A stretch of 5,845 bases of DNA from Terriglobia bacterium (GTDB lineage: Bacteria; Acidobacteriota; Terriglobia; UBA7540). The stretch is from positions 1-5,845 of the forward strand of contig JAIQGB010000291.1 of NCBI GenBank assembly GCA_020072905.1, given 5' to 3'. The notes below the pieces were generated by a model. That model had not been told where the DNA came from. It saw nothing but the letters and a program-made list of their open reading frames with translations, and did not search any database. Every line of letters begins with the position of its first letter. The stretch's first letter is position 1. The position numbers were made by a program, and so were the translations under genes. Shown here piece after piece: positions 1 to 4,529 of the stretch.

Positions 1-251
<251 letters not shown>

Positions 252-296
252 GGTGGCTTCGCCTCAATAAGAGCTGTGATTCAACCTAAGAAACTG

Positions 297-311
297 TGGA
301 GCCGATGAGCG
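297..311 (-). repeat. 15-bp direct repeat of the tRNA-Thr 3' end, tuf-side copy
   Basis: The minus strand reads CGCTCATCGGCTCCA, identical to the last 15 nt of the intact tRNA-Thr(GGT) gene at 1109-1123 and in the same orientation. It covers the 3' strand of the T stem in part, the acceptor 3' strand, the discriminator and CCA. The intact gene lies at the far end and only the 3' fragment lies here, as expected for an attachment-site duplication. A decayed tandem tRNA copy would look similar. Confidence 0.75.
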
Positions 312-330
312 TCGCAGTCTCCACGCTCAT
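305..330 (-). other. Hairpin with 8-bp perfect stem at the end of the 90-residue ORF
   Basis: The minus strand has ATGAGCGT, a 10-nt loop and ACGCTCAT (323-330 pairing with 305-312). The first arm contains the TGA stop of the upstream ORF (327-329) and the second arm overlaps the 15-bp repeat. It is followed by a weak T-rich stretch (TTTCTT at 288-293), so it could slow transcription or protect the 3' end of the upstream message. It is too poor in T residues to call a terminator. Confidence 0.4.
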
Positions 331-599
331 ACCAAGAGGCTCTCGCCGACTTCTGAATCCGCGTCGCCAATGAGGTGCTCATAGGTCACGGACTTAACGT
401 ATTCCCATTTTATTAGCGTGACAGGGACTGAGGGCACACCCCTTGGAGGCAAACTAGCTCCCGCCATTATCCATGCGCCCACTTCATCTTCGCGCATAAC
501 AAAGGCCTCAAAGGGATCTCCTTCCGGAACCAACCCGTGAAGAGCCTCCTTGCCGACATCGGACAGATGAAACCGTGCGGATTTGTTGGCGAGACTCAT
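327..599 (-). CDS. Hypothetical protein, 90 residues, second gene of the inserted pair
   Basis: I do not recognise a family. The product is a small, soluble-looking, acidic protein (MSLANKSARFHLSDVGKEAL at the start) with no signal peptide, membrane segment or cysteines. A central hydrophobic run (FVMREDEVGAWIMAG) and VTLIKWEYVKSVTYE suggest a small beta-rich fold, which is inference from pattern only. The ATG (597-599) follows the TGA of the upstream ORF by 4 nt, with no good Shine-Dalgarno sequence, so translational coupling to that ORF is likely. The last codons and stop lie in a hairpin and in the possible tRNA remnant. The gene sits between tRNA-Thr and tuf in the same direction and would be carried on the tRNA-tuf transcript. 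It is probably a real gene, given its tight coupling and lack of a better frame, but has no functional clue. Confidence 0.6.
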   Translation of the reverse strand: MSLANKSARFHLSDVGKEALHGLVPEGDPFEAFVMREDEVGAWIMAGASLPPRGVPSVPVTLIKWEYVKSVTYEHLIGDADSEVGESLLV

Positions 600-603
600 A
601 GGG

Positions 604-1089
604 TCACTGCTGCAAGAAGCCCTTCTCCCCCATTCCCAAGCCGGACTTCACTTTTGCCTTCAATTCCTCGGTTGCCTCTTGTGTGGCAAAATCAAGGAAG
701 TCATCTCCGATCTCTCGGGAGACGGCAATGCCCACTTGGCGGCTGGGTGTTTGAAGTACAATGACCCAACGTTCCCGGGCCATGTCCGCAACAACTCGCG
801 CCACGCGACATTCCGTGCCCGCTTCCAGGAGAATCTTCTCAACCTCTTCTCCAAGCTTCCTAGCCCGACTGCGAAGCCTCCGCACACCGTACCGGACGGC
901 CAACACGCTGCGCGCGTATTCCTCCTCGGAAATGCCAAAGTTCTTTGCAAATTCTCGCTGTAGTTCATTCAACTCCGGGAGCTCCCCCTTAGGGGCGTTT
1001 TGCGCCCGTCGCCATTCGTCTATGGAGACAGAGTAGTCCGAGACGTCAACCCGGATTTTCGGCATTTCCACCTGGCCTTGGGAGCTCAT
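604..1089 (-). CDS. Hypothetical protein, 161 residues, first gene of the inserted pair
   Basis: No family is recognised. The product is charged and mainly helical in appearance. An N-terminal segment (DVSDYSVSIDEWRRAQ) is followed by a Glu/Arg-rich helical region with FGISEEEYARSVLAVRYGVR and RARKLGEEVEKILLEAG, then a likely beta segment (ERWVIVLQTPSRQVGIAVSR) and a C-terminal helix. No cysteine-rich site, membrane segment or signal peptide is seen. The ATG at 1089 is only 19 nt after the encoded CCA of tRNA-Thr and has a weak ribosome binding site. An ATG at codon 9 (1063-1065, giving MPKIRVDV) has AAGG about 10 nt upstream and is a credible alternative start. It lies 4 nt before the 90-residue ORF and is probably coupled to it. 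The pair could be a two-component unit of any kind; a toxin-antitoxin role is possible from size and layout only and is not supported by motifs. Confidence 0.65.
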   Translation of the reverse strand: MSSQGQVEMPKIRVDVSDYSVSIDEWRRAQNAPKGELPELNELQREFAKNFGISEEEYARSVLAVRYGVRRLRSRARKLGEEVEKILLEAGTECRVARVVADMARERWVIVLQTPSRQVGIAVSREIGDDFLDFATQEATEELKAKVKSGLGMGEKGFLQQ

Positions 1090-1108
1090 TTTCAGGTCCC
1101 AAAATCTC

Positions 1109-1123
1109 TGGAGCCGATGAGCG
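1109..1123 (-). repeat. 15-bp direct repeat, copy inside the intact tRNA-Thr
   Basis: This is the last 15 nt of tRNA-Thr(GGT), CGCTCATCGGCTCCA on the minus strand, repeated exactly at 297-311. The match ends one base after the CCA (1108 differs from 296) and at 1124 on the tRNA-body side. It is the presumed chromosomal attachment core if the downstream ORF pair was inserted. Confidence 0.75.
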
Positions 1124-1184
1124 GAATTGAACCGCTGACCCCGTCCTTACCAAGGACGTGCTCTACCAACTGAGCTACATCGGC
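1109..1184 (-). tRNA. thrT: tRNA-Thr, anticodon GGT
   Basis: A 76-nt tRNA with encoded CCA. The acceptor stem is GCCGATG/CATCGGC, the anticodon stem CGTCC/GGACG encloses TTGGTAA (anticodon GGT, reading ACC and ACU), and the T arm contains GGTTCAATTCC. It is the fourth tRNA of the operon, matching E. coli thrT. All stems pair, so the gene looks functional. Its 3' end is duplicated at 297-311. Confidence 0.97.
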
Positions 1185-1192
1185 CCGCCGCG

Positions 1193-1209
1193 CGCCGCCT
1201 GCGGCGGCG
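1193..1209. other. GC-rich 7-bp hairpin just upstream of tRNA-Thr(GGT)
   Basis: CGCCGCC (1193-1199) pairs with GGCGGCG (1203-1209) around a TGC loop, 9 bp before the tRNA 5' end. It may help separate tRNA-Thr from its neighbour during transcript processing; this is inference. The trinucleotide-like GCC/GGC repetition in this stretch makes chance formation easy. Confidence 0.35.
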
Positions 1210-1210
1210 G

Positions 1211-1296
1211 CGAAAATCGAAAACCGAAATTCGAAAATCGGCGAAGAGTCCGCGACGGGCTTCCTGCGATTTTCCAGTTTCGATCTTCGAGTTTCG
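1211..1296. repeat. Long hairpin of four CGAAAAT-type heptamers, between tRNA-Gly and tRNA-Thr(GGT)
   Basis: The left arm (1211-1240) is four tandem 7-bp units, CGAAAAT CGAAAAC and CGAAATT CGAAAAT, followed by CG. The right arm (1267-1296) is its imperfect inverted copy; 25 of 30 positions match. The loop is 26 nt (1241-1266). It fills most of the 115-bp spacer between the two tRNAs and would form a long RNA stem in the tRNA precursor, a plausible RNase III-type processing site or an intergenic repeat element. No ORF is present. Confidence 0.7.
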
Positions 1297-1299
1297 AGC

Positions 1300-1374
1300 T
1301 GGAGCGGGAGACGGGAATCGAACCCGCGACCAACAGCTTGGAAGGCTGTGACTCTACCACTGAGTTACTCCCGC
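1300..1374 (-). tRNA. glyT: tRNA-Gly, anticodon TCC
   Basis: A 75-nt tRNA with encoded CCA. The acceptor is GCGGGAG/CTCCCGC with a T discriminator, the anticodon stem ACAGC/GCTGT encloses CTTCCAA (anticodon TCC, reading GGA and GGG), and the T arm has GGGTTCGAATCCC. It is the third tRNA of the operon, matching E. coli glyT. All stems pair. Confidence 0.97.
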
Positions 1375-1383
1375 CCCTCACTT

Positions 1384-1467
1384 CAGTGACGAGTGACAAG
1401 TGACGAGTGACAAGACCCAAGTTTTGAATCCGCTTGCTTGTCACTCGTCACTCGCCACTGGTCACTG
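1384..1467. repeat. Long hairpin of four AGTGACR heptamers, between tRNA-Tyr and tRNA-Gly
   Basis: The left arm (1384-1414) holds four tandem 7-bp units, alternating AGTGACG and AGTGACA. The right arm (1437-1467) is the imperfect inverse, (T/C/G)GTCACT-like units with one GCCACT; 28 of 31 positions match. The loop is 22 nt, and CAAG/CTTG (1418-1421 with 1433-1436) can extend pairing inward. It occupies most of the 99-bp spacer. The design, 4 x 7 bp in each arm, equals that of the hairpin at 1211-1296, but the unit sequence is unrelated. Confidence 0.75.
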
Positions 1468-1473
1468 TCTTCC

Positions 1474-1562
1474 TGGTGGACAGGGGAGGATTCGAACCCC
1501 CGTAGCTCGCAAGGAGCGGCAGGTTTACAGCCTGCTGCCATTGACCGCTCGGCCACCTGTCC
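1474..1562 (-). tRNA. tyrU: tRNA-Tyr, anticodon GTA
   Basis: An 89-nt class II tRNA with encoded CCA. The acceptor is GGACAGG/CCTGTCC, the anticodon stem GCAGG/CCTGC encloses CTGTAAA (anticodon GTA), the long variable arm has a GCTC-CTTGC-GAGC stem, and the T stem is GGGGG/CCTCC with one G-U pair. It is the second tRNA of the operon, matching E. coli tyrU. Confidence 0.97.
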
Positions 1563-1786
1563 AGTTTGGGTCTAGGCCCGTCGTCCGCTGGTCAACAAGT
1601 ATGACGAAGACTCCCTACTTTCCGTTTCGCCTGCAGCACCTCGTGGCGCCCGCGGATCCGGTCCGACGATTAGACACGAGAACAATCGCTTGCCCTCGGA
1701 TGGGTGAGTGCAAAAAGAATTAGAAAAACCCGCTCCCGAATCCCGGCCCGCTCAACGGTGGCGCTTCCGGCGGCGCTCGCTAAAGC
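1563..1786. other. 224-bp spacer between tRNA-Thr(TGT) and tRNA-Tyr, no gene seen
   Basis: This is the longest spacer of the tRNA group. I see no tRNA, convincing ORF, long repeat or terminator in it. On the minus strand there are two T-rich runs (TTTTT at 1724-1728 and TTTTT at 1713-1717), but no stable hairpin sits directly before them. It lacks the heptamer hairpins found in the next two spacers. Confidence 0.6.
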
Positions 1787-1862
1787 TGGAGCTGGCGAAG
1801 GGAATCGAACCCCCGACCCTCTGATTACAAATCAGATGCTCTACCAGCTGAGCTACGCCAGC
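1787..1862 (-). tRNA. thrU: tRNA-Thr, anticodon TGT
   Basis: A 76-nt tRNA with encoded CCA. The acceptor is GCTGGCG/CGCCAGC, the anticodon stem TCTGA/TCAGA encloses TTTGTAA (anticodon TGT, reading ACA and ACG), and the T stem GGGGG/CCCTT includes two G-U pairs. It is the first gene of the operon, about 10 nt downstream of the expected transcription start, matching E. coli thrU. Confidence 0.97.
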
Positions 1863-1877
1863 CGTCACAAACCTGCA

Positions 1878-1906
1878 ATTATAATGGTAAGGCATCCCAA
1901 TTGCAA
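1878..1906 (-). promoter_or_regulatory. Strong sigma70-type promoter of the tRNA-tuf operon
   Basis: The minus strand has -35 TTGCAA (1901-1906), a 17-nt spacer and a consensus -10 TATAAT (1878-1883). Transcription should start near 1871-1873, leaving a leader of about 10 nt before tRNA-Thr(TGT). Just upstream of the -35 an imperfect palindrome (CCAAA-N3-TTTGG, 1909-1921) with an A-rich run could act as an UP element or an operator; that part is inference. This is the only convincing promoter seen for the four tRNAs, the two small ORFs and tuf. Confidence 0.85.
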
Positions 1907-1932
1907 GGCCAAATCTTTTGGTCCAGATTTCT

Positions 1933-1960
1933 CCCTCTCCCCCCCTTCGCCCCCGTTCCC
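1933..1960 (-). other. Predicted G-quadruplex motif upstream of the tRNA promoter
   Basis: The minus strand has four G runs of 3, 5, 7 and 3 with loops AAC, CGAA and AGA, which fits the canonical G3+N1-7 pattern. It lies 27 bp upstream of the -35 box, on the non-template strand of the tRNA operon and beyond the end of the M23 peptidase gene. Whether it folds is not known from sequence. Confidence 0.5.
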
Positions 1961-2074
1961 ACAATAAAGTCCACGTGCTTCCCTGCCACTCCCTTCAATC
2001 CGTGCGCGAGAGAAGCGCGAGTCTCCACGCCGCGCGATGCGCCTCGTACTGCCGTCCCAGGTTTTTCGCAAGGA

Positions 2075-2101
2075 GATGGGGGCTCCCGCCGGCTGCCCAT
2101 C
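2075..2101 (-). terminator. Possible weak terminator hairpin after the M23 peptidase gene
   Basis: The minus strand has GATGGG paired with CCCATC around a GC-rich loop that can add an inner GGC/GCC stem, starting 17 nt after the stop codon. It is not followed by a T tract, so it does not fit a standard intrinsic terminator. The rest of 1961-2118 shows no gene or other terminator. Confidence 0.25.
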
Positions 2102-2118
2102 GCGCCTGAAGTTGCCTT

Positions 2119-3003
2119 CTAGCCGCGCAGGTAGCGAGCGGGGTTGACGGGTGTCTCGTTCACTTGTACTTCGTAGTGCAAGTGGGGTCCGGTAGTTTTT
2201 CCGGTCGTACCCACCGCGCCGATCACTTGGCCGCGTTTGACCTCCTGGCCGACGACGACAAACATCTTGCTCAGGTGGCCGTATTTGGTAGTGATACCGA
2301 AGCCGTGGTCAATGAGGATAGCGTTGCCGTAACCGGCGTCCGGGTTGGCGGCAAAAACAATCCCGCCTGCACTGGCCTCCACGGCTGTCCCGGACGGAGC
2401 CGAGATGTCAACCCCGGCGTGGAAAGCGCCCTCCCCGCTCAGCGGGTCCATGCGCTGGCCGAACCCCGCCGTCAGTTGTCCCCGCACCGGCCAGATCGAC
2501 GGCACCGTGGTGCGATCAAACCGCGGGTCGGCGAGCATACTCTGGACCACCGAATCCGTCGGGGAGTTGGCCGCGGCAGCCTTCATGAGGCGGAAAGCAT
2601 AGAGGGAGGCGTTGTAACTGGATTCGACGTTGGAGTTGCTCTGCGTGGCAAGGGCCAACAGGGTTTGGGGTAGTCGCGGCCGCCGAGGCTCGCCAAAGCC
2701 GTAGGTCAAGGCGACCTCCGCAGCCAGCGATTGCAGAGAGCCCAGCTTGGCGTTCGTGTGGCTGACGGCGTCCTCCAGGCTCCGATACTGCGTCTTCAAG
2801 GCTTCGCGCTCGGTGCGCACGTTGTTGTAATCGGAAACCTTAAGTAGCATGCGAGCATAGCTGCTGGCCAAGGCCGTTACCGTGATGATCCCCACGATAC
2901 TGAACGCGAGCAGCAGATGGACGCAGTAAAAGGGCAGCCGGATTTTGTGCAGCTTCCCATGGCCGCCTGGAAAGACGAGGAAAGTGTAAAATTTCTTTTC
3001 CAC
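2119..3003 (-). CDS. M23 family (LytM-type) metallopeptidase with membrane anchor and coiled coil
   Basis: Predicted zinc endopeptidase that cuts peptidoglycan cross-bridges, or a cell-wall remodelling regulator, anchored in the inner membrane with its domain in the periplasm. I chose the GTG at 3001-3003 (294 residues): it has GGAG 5 nt upstream. The longer frame to the ATG at 3112-3114 would start inside the promoter -10 box. Layout: cytoplasmic KKFYTFLVFPGGHGKLHKI segment, membrane helix about residues 23-47, coiled coil about 56-98, linker, then the M23 domain about 170-290. Motifs are complete: FHAGVD (H195, D199) and HLHYE (H276) as zinc ligands, with H243 (KYGH) and H274 as catalytic histidines. 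It is therefore probably an active enzyme rather than a degenerate EnvC/NlpD-like activator. It is transcribed alone from its own promoter; the tRNA operon follows in the same direction. Family call secure, substrate unknown. Confidence 0.93.
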   Translation of the reverse strand: MEKKFYTFLVFPGGHGKLHKIRLPFYCVHLLLAFSIVGIITVTALASSYARMLLKVSDYNNVRTEREALKTQYRSLEDAVSHTNAKLGSLQSLAAEVALTYGFGEPRRPRLPQTLLALATQSNSNVESSYNASLYAFRLMKAAAANSPTDSVVQSMLADPRFDRTTVPSIWPVRGQLTAGFGQRMDPLSGEGAFHAGVDISAPSGTAVEASAGGIVFAANPDAGYGNAILIDHGFGITTKYGHLSKMFVVVGQEVKRGQVIGAVGTTGKTTGPHLHYEVQVNETPVNPARYLRG

Positions 3004-3112
3004 AAGTTCTCCGGTCCTAAGGATTATCTTATTCGGCCCCAGCCCCAAGACTCGCGTGTCAGGCCGGGGAAAGACGGAACACATTCGGGCCGTATCTAGG
3101 AATGCGCCGCCC

Positions 3113-3142
3113 ATCCTAGTTTAGGAATTGAACATTTGTCAA
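3113..3142 (-). promoter_or_regulatory. Promoter of the M23 peptidase gene
   Basis: The minus strand has consensus -35 TTGACA (3137-3142), an 18-nt spacer and -10 TAGGAT (3113-3118). Start of transcription is expected near 3106, giving a leader of about 100 nt before the GTG start. The -10 box overlaps the upstream in-frame ATG (3112-3114), which argues against that codon as the start. Confidence 0.7.
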
Positions 3143-3213
3143 GTTTTTTGGTCGCGCTCTTTTGGATGCGAAACGGTGCTCGGGAGCCGGTGTCGAAGAA
3201 AGGGAATTTGTGA

Positions 3214-3465
3214 ATGGAATTCTCAGTCTGGTTGGACTATATACCGATGTCTATACCAGACGCCAATGGCCGCCCAGGTTGCGAGGGCCTTTGCAAGCCT
3301 GGGCTCAATCTCGGTCTCGATTCGCCCATCGGCTTTGGTCGGAGCGCATGGGTCGCCACGGTAGACCTTGCGCTGGGCGTGAACCTCGTTCATCCTTGCG
3401 GTAGGATGGCGGGCCTCTCGTCCCAGCAAGTGCACCTCGACTTGCCGGGCGTGGTCGGCCGATGA
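3214..3465 (+). CDS. Doubtful small ORF of 83 codons upstream of thiL
   Basis: The ATG at 3214 has an AGGG Shine-Dalgarno-like sequence 9 nt upstream (3201-3204), and the stop is 33 bp before thiL. By hand count, GC at codon positions 1, 2 and 3 is about 67%, 48% and 69%. The dip at position 2 is coding-like, but position 3 is low for this genome. The product (MEFSVWLDYIPMSIPDANGR at the start) has no recognisable domain, signal peptide or membrane helix. It could be a leader peptide, a degraded gene or a chance frame. I favour chance. Confidence 0.2.
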   Translation: MEFSVWLDYIPMSIPDANGRPGCEGLCKPGLNLGLDSPIGFGRSAWVATVDLALGVNLVHPCGRMAGLSSQQVHLDLPGVVGR

Positions 3466-3476
3466 TGACCATCGGC
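3458..3476 (+). other. 7-bp hairpin just upstream of the thiL ribosome binding site
   Basis: GCCGATG (3458-3464) and CATCGGC (3470-3476) pair perfectly around a 5-nt loop, 7 nt before the GAGGG Shine-Dalgarno of thiL (3484-3488). It could insulate thiL from upstream transcription or affect translation. It is not followed by a T tract. Confidence 0.4.
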
Positions 3477-3498
3477 GGTTCGTGAGGGCTTTCTAATC

Positions 3499-4524
3499 AT
3501 GCCAGTCAGGGCGTTCCAAAACGAGTCCGAGTTCGTCCGCTGGCTGCGCCGCATCGTGCCGGCGCGGCGCGGCCGGCTGAAATTGGGCATCGGCGACGAC
3601 GCAGCGCTCATTGGTGTGGGCCGCGGCCAGGAGCTCATCCTGACCACCGACCTTTCCATTGAAGGCGTCCACTACTTACCGACGATCCACCCGCCGCGCT
3701 CGGTCGGGCATCGGGCGCTGGCCCGCTCGCTCAGCGACATTGCGGCGATGGGCGGGACACCGCGCTTCGCGCTCATCTCCCTGGCGATCTCGCGGCGGAC
3801 GACCCGGCGCTGGGTCGAGGGGTTTTACGCGGGACTGCTCGACCTGGCGGGGCGCTTCGGCGTCGCGGTCATCGGCGGGGACACAGCCATCGTCCCTGAT
3901 CGAACGGTCATTGATGTCATCGTCTGCGGTGAAGTGCCGGCGCGGCGGGCCTTGCTTCGGTCGGGCGCGCGGCCCGGCGACCACATTTTCATTAGCGGCC
4001 GCCTGGGACTTTCGGCGCTGGGGCTGCGGCTCCTCCGCGCGCGCCGTCGGCCACGGAGGTCAGCTGCCCCGTCGCCCCGCTTGTTCGCCGCTGCGATCCG
4101 CGCGCACCTGTATCCAGAGCCTCAGTGTGCGCTGGGGAGTTTTCTCGCCCGCCGTCGCCTGGCCTCCGCGATGATTGATGTGAGCGACGGCCTCTCCACC
4201 GACCTCGCGCACCTGTGCGCCGCAAGCAGTGTGGGCGCCTGGATCGGAGAAGAGTTGCTCCCGAAACCCCAGCCTGCGGACTTCGGCCGCGCCGAGCAAT
4301 GGGATCCCACCGATCTCACCCTTCATGGCGGCGAAGATTACCAGTTGCTCTTTACCGTCCCTCGCGGCAGAGTCCGTCAAGTGCCGCGCGAGTTTCAGGG
4401 CATGCGACTCCATTGGATCGGCGCAATTTGGGTTTCCAAGCGGGTGGAACTCCTACGGCCCGACGGCACTCATCGGAGACTCGAACCGGGCGGCTGGGAT
4501 CATTTCCGCAATCCGAGGGACTGA
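3499..4524 (+). CDS. thiL: Thiamine-monophosphate kinase
   Basis: ThiL phosphorylates thiamine monophosphate with ATP to thiamine diphosphate, the active cofactor, in the cytoplasm. The 341-residue product has the family motifs in order: GIGDDAAL (30-37, metal-binding Asp33/Asp34), TTDLSIEGVHY (49-59), HRALARSLSDIAAMGG (71-86), GGDT (126-129), DVSDGLSTDLAHLC (227-240) and HGGEDYQLLF (276-285). These place an N-terminal PurM/AIRS-like ATP-binding domain (about 28-140) before the C-terminal AIRS-like domain. Length is close to the usual 320-340. An Arg-rich stretch at about 177-194 looks like a variable surface loop. The ATG at 3499 has GAGGG 10 nt upstream. No other thiamine gene is adjacent. 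The gene ends 5 bp before the stop of the convergent PBP gene, leaving no room for a terminator between them. Confidence 0.96.
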   Translation: MPVRAFQNESEFVRWLRRIVPARRGRLKLGIGDDAALIGVGRGQELILTTDLSIEGVHYLPTIHPPRSVGHRALARSLSDIAAMGGTPRFALISLAISRRTTRRWVEGFYAGLLDLAGRFGVAVIGGDTAIVPDRTVIDVIVCGEVPARRALLRSGARPGDHIFISGRLGLSALGLRLLRARRRPRRSAAPSPRLFAAAIRAHLYPEPQCALGSFLARRRLASAMIDVSDGLSTDLAHLCAASSVGAWIGEELLPKPQPADFGRAEQWDPTDLTLHGGEDYQLLFTVPRGRVRQVPREFQGMRLHWIGAIWVSKRVELLRPDGTHRRLEPGGWDHFRNPRD

Positions 4525-4529
4525 GCGGA

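Larger units (their letters stand above)
297..368 (-). pseudogene. Possible decayed tRNA-Thr(GGT) copy
   Basis: Beyond the exact 15-nt match, the preceding minus-strand sequence shares short blocks with the intact tRNA-Thr in the same order: GGCGACG against the GCCGATG acceptor, TCAG (353-356), AGAGC (339-343) and the anticodon-loop block CTTGGTA (330-336). The total is 72 nt against 76. Gaps are needed, including about 6 nt in the T loop, and the fragment overlaps the 3' end of the upstream ORF. It may be a degenerate duplicate tRNA, or the similarity beyond the 15 nt may be chance. It cannot be a working tRNA, since the T arm is destroyed. Confidence 0.3.
297..1123. mobile_element. Putative small insertion at the 3' end of tRNA-Thr
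   Basis: A segment of about 812 bp is bounded by two same-orientation copies of the 15-nt tRNA-Thr 3' end (297-311 and 1109-1123). It holds two unrecognised minus-strand ORFs and nothing else. The tRNA at the 1109 end is complete, so insertion would have left the tRNA functional, which is the usual geometry for tRNA-targeting elements. Base composition differs: by hand count 361-420 is about 48% GC, against about 72% for 3721-3780 in thiL. No integrase, transposase or terminal inverted repeats are visible, so this would be a non-autonomous element or the remnant of a larger one. An alternative is tandem duplication and decay of tRNA-Thr around lineage-specific genes. Confidence 0.4.
3143..3498. 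other. Divergent intergenic region between the M23 gene and thiL
   Basis: This 356-bp region should carry the thiL promoter, but I find no clear -35/-10 pair for the plus strand; TATATA at 3238-3243 has no good -35 partner. A hairpin with 7-bp arms GTCTGGT (3226-3232) and ACCAGAC (3255-3261) encloses the repeated TATACC. No TPP riboswitch core (CTGAGA ... ACCTGA) is present. A doubtful short ORF crosses the region. Confidence 0.5.

Noticed and set aside
583..963. Plus-strand open frame of 126 codons opposite the 161-residue ORF
   Set aside because: The minus-strand frame fits the operon direction and 4-nt gene spacing. The plus-strand product has no feature of interest. Because neither protein is recognised, this choice is less certain than the others.
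327..1089. Toxin-antitoxin assignment for the inserted ORF pair
   Set aside because: Size and tight coupling fit, but no toxin fold motif or DNA-binding antitoxin motif can be seen; calling it would be guesswork.
1158..1444. Open frames on both strands through the tRNA-Gly and tRNA-Thr region
   Set aside because: They run through tRNA genes and hairpin repeats and encode no sensible protein.
1384..1467. Possible CRISPR-like array
   Set aside because: Units are 7 bp with no unique spacers, in opposed orientation, so they form a hairpin and not a repeat-spacer array.
2164..2673. Plus-strand open frame of 169 codons
   Set aside because: It is antisense to the M23 catalytic domain, whose zinc and catalytic residues are all intact.
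3215..3243. Plus-strand promoter for thiL with TATATA as -10
   Set aside because: The hexamer at proper spacing (TGGAAT or ATGGAA) is a poor -35, and TTGTGA at 3208-3213 is 24 bp away.
3143..3498. TPP riboswitch ahead of thiL
   Set aside because: The conserved CTGAGA and ACCTGA cores are absent from the region.
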